Assembly: GCF_011395035.1 (NCBI RefSeq)
Contig: NZ_CP024770.1
Span: forward strand, 495,785 to 559,784
Reading direction: 5' to 3'
DNA: 64,000 nucleotides
DNA from: Pantoea cypripedii
GTDB lineage: Bacteria; Pseudomonadota; Gammaproteobacteria; Enterobacterales; Enterobacteriaceae
Part shown: one piece after another, positions 52,721 to 61,745 of the stretch
Layout of the letters: each line of letters opens with the position of its first letter
How positions within the stretch are numbered: the stretch's first letter is position 1
Position numbers and translations under genes: made by a program
The notes under the pieces: model-generated
What the model was told of the DNA's origin: nothing
Databases searched by the model: none
The model's input: the letters and a program-made list of their open reading frames with translations, nothing else

Positions 52721-53602
52721 TCAGCTCCCCTTATAGCGAAGGGTATTAACAAAAGCCATAAAGGCCGGTGAGCCCTGCCGTCTGTGAGGGTAGTACAGAT
52801 GAAACCCCTGAAAGGTAGGGCTCCAGTCAGCCAGTACTTCCACCAGTTTACCGCTGATGAGATGGGGTTCGACCAGATAATCAGGAAGATACGCAATACC
52901 AATACCATCCAGCGCAGCATTCAACTGATGGATAGTGCTATTGGCTGTAAACTGCCCGGTCGTTTTCACGGTAAAATGACGATCGCCTTGTTCAAACTCC
53001 CAGGCATAAACTCCGCTGGACGCCGAGTGGCGTATGTTAATACAGTTATGCCGAATAAGATCCTGAGGTGTGTCAGGCGCAGGATGTTGTGCAAAATAAG
53101 CCGGTGTGGCGACAGCAGACAGCCTCCAGTCGCGGCTAATCCTGACAGCGATCATATCCTTGTCCACCGATTCTCCCAGTCGGATGCCGGCATCAATACG
53201 TTCACGAACAATATCCGTAAATCCGTAGTCAATGCTGACCTCCACCTGGATATCTGGATATGTTTCCAGAAACTGAGCGAGAATAGGCCGGATGAGATAC
53301 TCGACAACATCATCTGAGCAGGTGAGGCGAATGGTTCCTGTGGGTTTCCCCCTGAGCGCACTCATTTTATCCAGTTCATAATGGATCTGTTCGTAAAGTG
53401 GTCCGATGGCATTCAGGAGTGTTTCACCCTCTTCAGTCAGGGCAACACTACGGGTTGTCCTCGTTAGCAGGCGGTAGCCGAGTTTCTCTTCCAGCGACTT
53501 GATGGTATGGCTCAGAGCAGAAGGCGTGACGCCAATGTCTGCGGCGGCACGGGTAAAGCTGAGTTGCCTGGCTACGCTCAGAAATGACTGGAGATCATCC
53601 AT
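52721..53602 (-). CDS. LysR-family transcriptional regulator
   Basis: The 293-residue protein has the winged helix LQSFLSVARQLSFTRAAADIG, then VTPSALSHTIKSLEEKLG and LLTRTTRSVALTEEGETLL. The effector domain includes VSIDYGFTDIVRERIDAGIRLG and is closely similar to the LysR at 39683. It converges with the ABM gene and is divergent from the DUF1471-YqhD genes, which are its likely targets. Confidence 0.92.
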   Translation of the reverse strand: MDDLQSFLSVARQLSFTRAAADIGVTPSALSHTIKSLEEKLGYRLLTRTTRSVALTEEGETLLNAIGPLYEQIHYELDKMSALRGKPTGTIRLTCSDDVVEYLIRPILAQFLETYPDIQVEVSIDYGFTDIVRERIDAGIRLGESVDKDMIAVRISRDWRLSAVATPAYFAQHPAPDTPQDLIRHNCINIRHSASSGVYAWEFEQGDRHFTVKTTGQFTANSTIHQLNAALDGIGIAYLPDYLVEPHLISGKLVEVLADWSPTFQGFHLYYPHRRQGSPAFMAFVNTLRYKGS

Positions 53603-53835
53603 TTTGTTTTAACCTTTCATAACGGTGAGTCAGGTATGTTAAGGTAATTCCTGTACATACGCTATTTATCCGCATGATGAAATATTGACCGCCTTGTCAC
53701 ATATTAGAAAATTTTCCGATTACTGATTTTCTCTCATAAAGGAATCAACTTTTCTGCTATTAATGTTTCCCACTCCGGCCATTATAGTTATTCTCAACAA
53801 ATATCTCTTTTTATATATTACTCTGGGAATTAAAT

Positions 53836-54084
53836 ATGTTGAGCAAGCTTACTGTCCTTTTCACACTGCTTTCATCCTTCTCTTTGCCGGCAATGGCTGC
53901 CAAAAACTCTGATATTTCTGCGGCATCACAGGAGAAGGGAGTGGTCAGCGTCAGCGGCGCCTCTACCCTGGAAGAGTTGACTCAGGCACTGGCCAGAAAA
54001 GCAGCAGCTGCCGGTGCCTCAGATTATCGTATTACCTCGGCTGGCGGAAAAAATAAACTTTACGGTACTGCCGTCATTTACTAA
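53836..54084 (+). CDS. DUF1471 (YdgH/BhsA/McbA-type) small exported protein
   Basis: The 82-residue protein has a signal peptide (LTVLFTLLSSFSLPAMAAK). The mature DUF1471 domain contains TLEELTQALARKAAAAGASDYRI, seen in the core ALARKAAAAGASDYRIT, and ends GTAVIY. Members are stress-induced periplasmic or outer-membrane proteins (YhcN, BhsA, McbA). GGGAATTAAAT precedes the ATG. It lies 28 bases ahead of the YqhD gene, so both are probably co-induced. Confidence 0.88.
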   Translation: MLSKLTVLFTLLSSFSLPAMAAKNSDISAASQEKGVVSVSGASTLEELTQALARKAAAAGASDYRITSAGGKNKLYGTAVIY

Positions 54085-54112
54085 TTAATGCAATAACAGG
54101 AACAATTTCCTG

Positions 54113-55270
54113 ATGAATAATTTTAGTTTTTATAACCCAGTTCGTATTCATTTCGGGCGCGATCAGATTGACCAGATTGCTACGGAAATTCCGGCGAGCC
54201 AGCGCGTCATGATTGTCTATGGTGGCGGAAGCGTGAAAGCAAATGGAGTACTGAACCGGGTCAGGAGCACGCTGAGAAATGTGACGGTATTTGAATTCGG
54301 GGGAATAGAACCGAATCCTCATTATGAAACACTGCTCCGTGCAGTTGATGTAGTCAAAAGCGAAAACATTGATTATCTGTTGGCAGTAGGTGGTGGATCG
54401 GTGATTGATGGTACTAAATTCATTGCCGCTGCCTCCTGCTATAAGGGGAATGCCTGGGACATAATTGAGACTCAGGGGGTAATTATTGAAAAGGCCCTAC
54501 CGTTGGGATGCGTCCTGACCCTGGCCGCAACCGGTTCTGAGATGAATGCCGGGGCATCAATCATGAAGGCTGCCACGGGAGACAAAATGTCATTTCATTC
54601 AGAGCATGTGCTCCCTCGTTTCTCTGTGCTGGATCCTACAATTACTTACAGCCTACCCCGTCGGCAGACAGCAAATGGCGTGGTGGATGCGTTTGTACAT
54701 GTGCTTGAGCAGTATATTACCTGGCCCGTCAATGCAAAGTTGCAGGACAAAATGGCAGAAGGGATCCTCTGTACCCTGAAAGAAGAGGGACCAAAGGTAC
54801 TGGTCACGCCGGAGGATTATAATGCCCGCGCCAATATTATGTGGTCTGCCACGATGGCGCTTAATGGGTTACTGGGTACTGGGGTTCCCGAGGACTGGTC
54901 AGCTCATACCATTGGGATGGAGCTGACGGCGCTTTACGGCTTGGATCACGCACAGACACTGGCGGTTCTCGTTCCGTCAATCTGGAAATACAAAATATCT
55001 GAAAAACAGCAAAAATTGGCTCAGTATGCTGAAAAGGTCTGGGGACTTTCTGGTGGAAACGACTCTGATATGGCCTCTGCCGCTATTGAAGCCACGGAGC
55101 GATTTTTTGCGTTAATGGGTGTAAAAACCCGCCTGGCCGATTATGGTCTCGGGAAGGAGGTGATACCGCCAGTGATAGCCAGGTTACGTGAGCACGGTAA
55201 TATCGCGCTGGGTGAACACCACAATATCACACCAGAAGACGTCACAAAGATTCTGGAATTGGCACTTTAA
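54113..55270 (+). CDS. yqhD: Iron-containing NADPH aldehyde reductase/alcohol dehydrogenase YqhD
   Basis: At 385 residues it matches YqhD (387). It opens NNFSFYNPVRIHFGRDQIDQ, has the nucleotide motif AVGGGSVIDGTKFIA and LTLAATGSEMNAG, and the metal ligands Asp and His in DAFVHVLEQYI plus two His in WSAHTIGMELTALYGLDHAQ. YqhD reduces furfural, methylglyoxal and other toxic aldehydes with NADPH. In E. coli it is controlled by YqhC; here a LysR gene is the nearest divergent regulator and the YqhC-like gene lies 27 kb away. Confidence 0.94.
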   Translation: MNNFSFYNPVRIHFGRDQIDQIATEIPASQRVMIVYGGGSVKANGVLNRVRSTLRNVTVFEFGGIEPNPHYETLLRAVDVVKSENIDYLLAVGGGSVIDGTKFIAAASCYKGNAWDIIETQGVIIEKALPLGCVLTLAATGSEMNAGASIMKAATGDKMSFHSEHVLPRFSVLDPTITYSLPRRQTANGVVDAFVHVLEQYITWPVNAKLQDKMAEGILCTLKEEGPKVLVTPEDYNARANIMWSATMALNGLLGTGVPEDWSAHTIGMELTALYGLDHAQTLAVLVPSIWKYKISEKQQKLAQYAEKVWGLSGGNDSDMASAAIEATERFFALMGVKTRLADYGLGKEVIPPVIARLREHGNIALGEHHNITPEDVTKILELAL

Positions 55271-55424
55271 CCACCATGGCTATTTTTCGGCTCTCTATAT
55301 AGCGACTGATAATAGGCCCGGTTAGCGCTGTTACTCCAACACTTTCGTTTTCCTTTAAACTCCGAACGGTGCCATGTCATTTGTCGATGCATATCCAGAA
55401 AGCTTGTCAGAGGTAATTTACTTC

Positions 55425-56462
55425 ATGAACATCAAACAAAAAACAAAAGCCATTTTTATGGCGTTAATATTAACTTCAACGATATCCGGAGTCAAAGCTA
55501 TGGCACAGAGCGCGATACCTTTCCCGACAGGCTATGCTAATTTTTATCACAGTCAAAATGTGGAAATTAAAAAAGTCCGCTTCAGGAACCCTTATGGCAT
55601 TGAGATTGTAGGTAATCTGGTGTTACCAAAGGGGCATAAAACAGGTGAAAGATTACCGGCAATTATCATTGGTCATCCGATGGGGGCCGTGAAAGAACAG
55701 TCATCGATGCTTTATGCACAAGTACTGGCTGAACATGGTTTTGCTACCCTGGCTTTTGATATGCCGTTCTGGGGGGAAAGCGGTGGAACTCCTCGTCAGG
55801 CAGTAGAGCCTACGATGTTTGAAGACGCATTCAGTTCTGCAGTTGACTTTTTGAGCTCTCGCCCAGACGTCGATAAGAATAAAATTGGTGTACTCGGTAT
55901 CTGTGCAAGTGGTGGCTACTCAATAGGTGCAATGAAAATCGATCCACGTATCAAAGCATTAGCTACCTCAGCCATGGTTGAAATGGGCACGGCATCCCGC
56001 ACGATGCTGCTTGACGAAGCAGCAATCAAGGCAGGAGCGGCTCAGCGTGAAGTGGAGTTTGAAGGTGGCAAGCCGGTATACTCAGGCGGGACAGTGACAA
56101 AACTGACTGCTGATAGCAATCCGATGCAACGTGAATTCTATGAGTTTTATCGCACTAAACGTGGCGAGTATACTCCCGCAGGGGCAGATAAGAATCACAC
56201 TACGATGCCATTATTAAGCCAAAATGCGAAGTTGCTTAATTTCTATCCCTTTAATGGCATTGAAAATATCAAGCGTCCAATGTTATTTATTACTGGCGAT
56301 ATTTCAATGTCGCGCGGATTCAGCGAGGAAGCCTACAAACTGGCTTCAGAGCCTAAAGAACTCTATCTCGTTAAAGGGGCTAATCATACTGATATGTATG
56401 ATAATGCTGACAAAATTCCGTTTGCAAAATTGATTGCTTTTTTCCAGAGTAACCTGAAATAA
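55425..56462 (+). CDS. Exported alpha/beta hydrolase (YcjY-like), intact paralogue of 22451
   Basis: The start at 55425 gives a Sec-type signal peptide (KAIFMALILTSTISGVKAMA) without the twin arginine seen in the paralogue. The hydrolase core has RLPAIIIGHPMGAVKEQSSM, LAFDMPFWGESGG, the elbow GICASGGYSIGA (Ser about 162) and a final His in GANHTDMYD. Length is 345 residues. Its nucleophile is present, unlike in the paralogue at 22451. It lies about 155 bases after yqhD and before an MFS exporter, the same neighbour types as at 22-25 kb. Confidence 0.88.
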   Translation: MNIKQKTKAIFMALILTSTISGVKAMAQSAIPFPTGYANFYHSQNVEIKKVRFRNPYGIEIVGNLVLPKGHKTGERLPAIIIGHPMGAVKEQSSMLYAQVLAEHGFATLAFDMPFWGESGGTPRQAVEPTMFEDAFSSAVDFLSSRPDVDKNKIGVLGICASGGYSIGAMKIDPRIKALATSAMVEMGTASRTMLLDEAAIKAGAAQREVEFEGGKPVYSGGTVTKLTADSNPMQREFYEFYRTKRGEYTPAGADKNHTTMPLLSQNAKLLNFYPFNGIENIKRPMLFITGDISMSRGFSEEAYKLASEPKELYLVKGANHTDMYDNADKIPFAKLIAFFQSNLK

Positions 56463-56912
56463 AGAAAGCAGAGCAAGCAGACAACGGACCTCACCCATAA
56501 AGTTGGATTGTTTATATTAAGTGACTTTTCAGGGCCAGAGTCTGGTATTTAACCAGACCCTGGCTATCTCCTGGTTATCAAACACCGGGCGAATGGGTCG
56601 AGGTATAAGCCGCTGCGGGCACTTAAAAAAAATATAGCGAAATAATAAAGGGTATTTCATCGTTAAGTTGAATGTTGATTGCTATTTGATCTATATCTCA
56701 TCTGTTGGGTTTGAATTTTTCAGAAAACTAAACGATTGTTGAATTTACCTCATTACGTTATGAAATATAATGTGGTAACAGGTATTGATATTTTAATATA
56801 TGCTCACTTACCTGAGCGTATATATGCTCTTTACGACTAACTATCTTATCACCTTTCAACAGCAGTAGCAGTTTCCTCATTATGTTCAATTACAGCACCA
56901 AAAGGTAAAATT
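56463..56912. other. AT-rich intergenic region upstream of the MFS gene
   Basis: About 450 bases, AT-rich from 56620. It contains one inverted repeat at 56797-56822 (listed separately) and no recognisable gene. Confidence 0.45.
56797..56822. promoter_or_regulatory. Inverted repeat, possible operator
   Basis: TATATGCTCA is mirrored by TGAGCGTATA with one mismatch and a 6-base spacer, about 90 bases upstream of the MFS start. No regulator is adjacent. Confidence 0.35.
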
Positions 56913-58118
56913 GTGCAAGACAAGATATTGACTTCCACCTATAACAATAGAAAAACATTGTCGAACTGGGGAGGCGTATTTGCGCTGTCTCTTGGGGCGT
57001 TCGCGCTAGTCGCATCGGAGTTTATGCCGGTGAGTCTGCTGACACCGATAGCTGCGGATCTTGGTATTACTGAAGGGCAGGCCGGGCAGACGATCTCTGT
57101 TTCCGGAGCGTTTGCAGTATTAACCAGCCTCTTTATTTCGGCCCTCGCAGGAAAGCTTGATCGTAAAATTCTGTTATCTGTATTAACAGTATTAATGATT
57201 GTATCTGGGACTATTGTTTCTCTGGCACCGAATTACGAAATATTTATGCTGGGTCGTGCACTAATCGGTATCGCTATTGGCGGCTTCTGGTCTATGTCTG
57301 GTGCTGCGGCGATGCGGTTGGTTAAAGATGCCCACGTTCCGCGAGCATTAGCTATTTTTCAGGGGGGGAATGCCCTGGCAACGGTTATTGCTGCGCCTTT
57401 AGGAAGCTTTCTCGGCGGCCTTATAGGCTGGCGCGGGGCTTTTTTCTTTGTGGTGCCGGTTGCCATTATCGTATTGCTATGGCAACTAATTAGCCTGCCG
57501 TCAATGAAGGCTGAAGAACGCAGCAGTGTCAGTGTAATTTTCAAGGTATTATCCCGACCCGTTGTTACCCTCGGTATGGCAGCCGCCAGCTTATCGTTCA
57601 TGGGACAGTTCGCATTATTTACATATTTGAGGCCTTACCTTGAAAAAATAGTGCATGCCGACGTTTCAATGTTGTCGTTTATGTTATTGATAATGGGAAC
57701 TAGTGGATTTGTAGGTACGGTAATAATTGGTGGATTCCTGAAAAACAATTTTAATCGCACTCTTGTGGCAATTCCACTCTTCATGGGTGTTGTGGCCGTC
57801 TTTATGATCCTCTGCGGTGGTAGCTTTATCTCGATATTCTCATTATTAGGTTTATGGGGACTGCTTGGCGCTGCTTCCCCTGTCGCCTGGTGGACATGGG
57901 TTGCCCGGACGCTGCCAAATGACGCGGAGGCTGGTGGTGGTTTGTTGGTTGCAGTTGTACAGCTTGCCATTACAACGGGAGCAGTTATAGGGGGGATTCT
58001 TTATGATTCAAGTGGTTATCAGGCAACTTTTGGGGTCAGTGCTGCTTTGCTTCTTACCGCGGGTTTGATGGCGTGGATGACGGCACGGAGCGCTCACTCG
58101 AACATTCGTTCAGCCTAA
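56913..58118 (+). CDS. MFS efflux transporter (DHA1 type)
   Basis: The 401-residue transporter has twelve hydrophobic helices; the first reads LVASEFMPVSLLTPIAADLG and the helix 2-3 loop GKLDRKILLS. It begins at a GTG. It is a paralogue of the transporter at 41968 and of the stump at 24885. It stands about 450 bases after the exported hydrolase and before fliE. Likely role: export of small organic compounds; specificity unknown. Confidence 0.9.
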   Translation: MQDKILTSTYNNRKTLSNWGGVFALSLGAFALVASEFMPVSLLTPIAADLGITEGQAGQTISVSGAFAVLTSLFISALAGKLDRKILLSVLTVLMIVSGTIVSLAPNYEIFMLGRALIGIAIGGFWSMSGAAAMRLVKDAHVPRALAIFQGGNALATVIAAPLGSFLGGLIGWRGAFFFVVPVAIIVLLWQLISLPSMKAEERSSVSVIFKVLSRPVVTLGMAAASLSFMGQFALFTYLRPYLEKIVHADVSMLSFMLLIMGTSGFVGTVIIGGFLKNNFNRTLVAIPLFMGVVAVFMILCGGSFISIFSLLGLWGLLGAASPVAWWTWVARTLPNDAEAGGGLLVAVVQLAITTGAVIGGILYDSSGYQATFGVSAALLLTAGLMAWMTARSAHSNIRSA

Positions 58119-58182
58119 AAGGCAAACATATTGATGAATTTTTTCATCGTGAAAATCAACCCAGCTTTAATGAGGTAATAGC

Positions 58183-58494
58183 ATGTCGATTCAGGCAATT
58201 GATGGTGTTCTGCAGCAGCTCCAACTGATATCGTCGCAGGCAAGCGGTCTGCAGAGTAGTGCAACGCAGCAGATGGATTTTGGTGCAACACTTAAAGCGT
58301 CACTGGATAAAATCAGCGCCAGGATGGACACCGCGGCTAGCCAGATTAAAGATTTCGACTTAGGTAAACCTGGCATCGGGCTTAATGATGTGATGGTTGA
58401 TATGCAGAAAGCAGGGATTTCGATGCAAATGGGAATTCAGGTGAGAAACAAACTGGTATCAGCTTACAGTGACATCATGAATATGCAAGTGTAG
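58183..58494 (+). CDS. fliE: Flagellar hook-basal body protein FliE, isolated copy
   Basis: The 103-residue protein matches enterobacterial FliE over its length, with the conserved C-terminus GIGLNDVMVDMQKAGISMQM and then GIQVRNKLVSAYSDIMNMQV. FliE links the MS ring (FliF) to the rod and is exported by the flagellar type III system. AATGAGGTAATAGC precedes the ATG. In enterobacteria fliE normally stands beside the fliFGHIJ operon. Here the neighbour upstream is an MFS gene and the downstream region ends in a terminator, with no other flagellar gene in view. Confidence 0.93.
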   Translation: MSIQAIDGVLQQLQLISSQASGLQSSATQQMDFGATLKASLDKISARMDTAASQIKDFDLGKPGIGLNDVMVDMQKAGISMQMGIQVRNKLVSAYSDIMNMQV

Positions 58495-58626
58495 AGACGG
58501 ACTCGTGTGAGCTTGAGTTATCATCCGGGATATACTGTTATCAGGCTGATAATACACTTCTTAATTATTGATCGGTTATGCCGCCGTTCCGTAAATCTTT
58601 TTCTGTATTCGTTCACGATCATCCAG

Positions 58627-58658
58627 CGCGTTACCCTCCGGGGTAACGCGTCTTTTTT
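58627..58658 (+). terminator. Intrinsic terminator downstream of fliE
   Basis: CGCGTTACCC pairs perfectly with GGGTAACGCG around TCCG and is followed by TCTTTTTT, a classic Rho-independent terminator 133 bases after the fliE stop. Confidence 0.9.
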
Positions 58659-59081
58659 CGCTTTGTTTGCCAAACATGCAGTCGAAACCTGAACATCTGA
58701 GAGGGATGTGGTTGTACAGTACTATCGTTGAACGGTCGCAGGAGCGGCTTGCTGGAAATAAGGTTGATAATCTGGTGATAGATGTCATCATAGCTGCGGC
58801 CGGAAATGCCAGCCATAAAAATGTCAACGAACAATCCGTATTTCCGGGGCGGTCTGGTAAGGCAACGAGTTAAAATCGACAGAACGATCCTGTATGTTAA
58901 AGGTATAACGCGGTCTGCAATTTTATTCCCTCGCTGCCATTTCAGTTATGATATTGATTATTAATCCTGCCCCGGAACATCCATGTCCATAAAAAATAGA
59001 CTATCTGACCAAATTGATTGGCAAGCGTTTATTTTAACTTAACATTAATTTCGGCAGGATGTTGTTTCAGGTGAATACTCT
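58659..59081. other. Intergenic region without a recognised gene
   Basis: A frame of 68 codons at 58667-58873 has neither a family match I recognise nor a clear ribosome-binding site, and reads equally open on the other strand. The remainder is AT-rich. It may hold the remnant of a lost gene, such as one that once followed fliE. Confidence 0.4.
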
Positions 59082-60332
59082 TTAATTTAAATGCATAATA
59101 TCTGTCGCTGAAGTGAGTATGTTTTTGGCCTCTTCCAGAAAGTCAGGTGTCGAGTTATAAGAAGTGTGGATGAGATGAATAGCACCATTGATTGTCGCAA
59201 CCCCAATGGTTTGTTCATCCTGAGTGCCAATTAAAACGTTCGGCCCCCATAATGACTCCAGGGTAAGTTCGCCAAAGTTTTGAGAGAAAGGAAGTACTCC
59301 AAGATTCGATATCAGAATATCGGGGGCACAGATTTCTCTGTCAAACTGTATCATTCCATTGAGGCCATTGTTTTTCATGGTGGGTCCAACAAGATTAATC
59401 AACTCCACCATGCCATGTTTTTCTCGATAAAGATTTAAGTCTTCAGTGACTGCCCGGGCAATATTCCAGAAATCATCGGTATTGCTGGCTTCATAACTGT
59501 AAGTTGGGAACAGAGCCAGAAAACTGAGACCATAATCTGATGCCGAATATTTTCTTGCATCGATTGGCGTACAAATGCGCACTGGCCTGTCACACCATGA
59601 AGATGATTGATATAGTGCTAAAGCAAAAGCTGCTGAAAGCGCACCGTGAACGGTTGTATTTTCCTGTTTCGCACGCTGGCGAATTCTGACTGAAAGCTCA
59701 GGTGACAAGCGTTGTCTGAGGATCTGAAGTTTCGCTAAACTTCTTTCAGTATAGGGAACCGGTTCCTCTGTGAAATGTGGTACTTTTATGTTACCAACTG
59801 ACTCTTCATTAACTGAACATAAGTCTTCGAGAGAAGGTAATAAAGCCAGTTCAGGCAGGTTTTTTCCCGCTAATGTCTCAAGTAAATCATGGATAAAGTG
59901 CGCCAGAGACCGACCATCAGCAATCGTGTGATGTGCTGTGAAGATAATGACGCAGCGTTCCTCACTGTAAAGAAGCGCTGCTTTAAGCAGAGCCATATCA
60001 CCTGTACCAAAAGGTGCAGAGAATTCTCTCTTAATCTCCTCTTCTATCGAAGAAATTTTATTGAGGCGAGCTATACGCAGCGGAATTTCGATTGTTTGAT
60101 CATGGAAAAAGTACAGGCGATTATCACTATCGGCGTCAACACGGGCATTAATTAATGGGTGGCGTGACTGGACTTTTTTAAGCGCTGAGGACCAGTCATC
60201 TAAGCGAGTGACGCCATTTATTTCGGCACTCACAGTGAAATGTTTTGGACTGGTTGTATCGATATGCCATGCGTAACTCTCCAGAGCACCAAGTGGGCGA
60301 AGAGTTGTTTCGTTTTGAGATGTATTTTCCAT
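59082..60332 (-). CDS. Condensation-domain-like acyltransferase
   Basis: The 416-residue protein has the chloramphenicol acetyltransferase-like fold of NRPS condensation and PapA-type acyltransferases. The active-site motif HHTIADGRSLAHFIHDLLE (HHxxxDG) is near residue 140. An N-terminal LRPLGALESYAWHIDTTS and a C-terminal DILISNLGVLPFSQNFG are also typical of alcohol O-acyltransferases. It would join an acyl-CoA or acyl carrier donor to an alcohol or amine. No carrier protein, adenylation domain or polyketide gene is nearby. AT-rich codons and isolation suggest acquisition by transfer. Confidence 0.85.
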   Translation of the reverse strand: MENTSQNETTLRPLGALESYAWHIDTTSPKHFTVSAEINGVTRLDDWSSALKKVQSRHPLINARVDADSDNRLYFFHDQTIEIPLRIARLNKISSIEEEIKREFSAPFGTGDMALLKAALLYSEERCVIIFTAHHTIADGRSLAHFIHDLLETLAGKNLPELALLPSLEDLCSVNEESVGNIKVPHFTEEPVPYTERSLAKLQILRQRLSPELSVRIRQRAKQENTTVHGALSAAFALALYQSSSWCDRPVRICTPIDARKYSASDYGLSFLALFPTYSYEASNTDDFWNIARAVTEDLNLYREKHGMVELINLVGPTMKNNGLNGMIQFDREICAPDILISNLGVLPFSQNFGELTLESLWGPNVLIGTQDEQTIGVATINGAIHLIHTSYNSTPDFLEEAKNILTSATDIMHLN

Positions 60333-60871
60333 TTATCTGTCCACAATTAATGTTTATGAAAAAACATACGGCAACTGTTGATTCTGGAAAAATAATTTAA
60401 TATCGCTACCTTCCTCCTTATCATCTTAAACAGACTGTTAAGTACTATTAATTGATCGTGGTGGTGCTTGCAACTTATTTTTTACAACTAATTATCAAAG
60501 AACGTACAGAATTATTTCCTGGTAAATCAGCCAGACTTATCAGATCTTGAATATGGTTCATCCACATGATTTTCCTGTCAGAGAGCATAAAACAGGGGGA
60601 GAATAATCATAATAAAGTGACATAACATAAAAGGGGAATCTAAAAGTCTGTTAGTAATCATCTTTTAAAGTTCAGGATGTTAGCTACTGAGTCAATAAGA
60701 AATCTGAATTCATACATGCAAGTTTCTTAAATGGCGTATAGATCGCCATTATCTCTATCAGACTGTAGCACCAGCGTCAGACCCGAAGAGGGTATACGAG
60801 TGCCTGGCGGCGCTTGTCAGGACTACCTCTGTTGCTTCCTCACGCTGAAACATGGAGCACTTTACAGACAC
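60333..60871. other. Intergenic region without a recognised gene
   Basis: About 540 bases, AT-rich at 60333-60720 with promoter-like stretches for the acyltransferase. The part at 60760-60870 is GC-richer and lies just past the SDR stop. I see no RNA gene or hairpin with a T tract. Confidence 0.4.
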
Positions 60872-61612
60872 TCAGTAATGTACCAGCCCACCGTCTACAG
60901 CATATTGGCTGCCGGTCACATAGGATGCGTCATCGGACAGAAGGAAAAGTGCAACTGCAGCGGCCTCTTGTGCTGTTCCTGCGCGACCCAAAGGAACCTG
61001 GCTTACTACAAAATCTTCAAACTGCTGACGCGAGTCCTCTGGCATAAAGTGCCTGAAATTAGTTTCAATTGGACCTGGCACCAACGTGTTGGCGCGAATA
61101 CCACGTTCGGCCAGCGCAGATGCCCAGCTTTTGACCATAGCGATAACGGCGCCTTTCGTCGCTGCATACAGGCTTGTCATAGCCGCACCTTCGTACGTAG
61201 AAGAGGATGAAGTGACCAGAACGGATGCACCCGGATTAAGTGATTTTGAGAGAGCGGCAAGCTGTAGCATCGGGCCACGCACATTTGCGTTCATCATGCG
61301 ATTAAAAGAATCAGCCGTTACAGATTCCGGAGAGCTGACCTCCGCGAAGCCAGCATTAAGCCATAATCCATCAAGTGAACCCCAATCGCTAATAGCTTCT
61401 TTTAGCGCATTGATGTCAACTTCGCTTGCAGAATCGCTTTTCAAAATAAGCGATGTTTCAGGCAGCAGAGTGCGGGCGCGTTCCAGTCTTTCTTCACTCA
61501 GTCCTGTAATGGCCACATCACCACCTTCAGTGATAATGCGCTGCGCACCAGCCAGCCCCATGCCACTTGTACCACCCGTGATCAGTATACGTTTCCCCTG
61601 AAATCTGCCCAT
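60872..61612 (-). CDS. SDR-family oxidoreductase
   Basis: The 246-residue classical SDR has RILITGGTSGMGLAGAQRI, LNAGFAEVSSPE, a catalytic Ser in VTSSSSTYEGAA, Tyr-x-x-x-Lys in SLYAATKGAV and the C-terminal VTGSQYAVDGGLVHY. AAAGGACTAAGC precedes the ATG at 61612; an upstream ATG at 61645 is less likely. It resembles 3-oxoacyl-ACP reductase-like FabG paralogues and probably reduces a ketone with NADPH. Confidence 0.92.
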   Translation of the reverse strand: MGRFQGKRILITGGTSGMGLAGAQRIITEGGDVAITGLSEERLERARTLLPETSLILKSDSASEVDINALKEAISDWGSLDGLWLNAGFAEVSSPESVTADSFNRMMNANVRGPMLQLAALSKSLNPGASVLVTSSSSTYEGAAMTSLYAATKGAVIAMVKSWASALAERGIRANTLVPGPIETNFRHFMPEDSRQQFEDFVVSQVPLGRAGTAQEAAAVALFLLSDDASYVTGSQYAVDGGLVHY

Positions 61613-61745
61613 GCTTAGTCCTTTTGTTGGCTGCGGAATGAGCATTTACCTTACGTAAACAAAACACTGTTCGTCATCTATTTTATTGCGCAACTAAGGT
61701 ATTGCTGATTGAACGTCTGCTCCTGGCACTGAGCCGTCACTACCC

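Noticed and set aside
58667..58873. 68-codon frame after the fliE terminator
   Set aside because: No ribosome-binding site, no family resemblance and both strands are open, so chance is likelier than a gene.
60790..60830. A TGCCTGGCGGCG string resembling the start of enterobacterial 5S rRNA
   Set aside because: Similarity ends after about 12 bases; the conserved 5S interior does not follow and no other rRNA is near.
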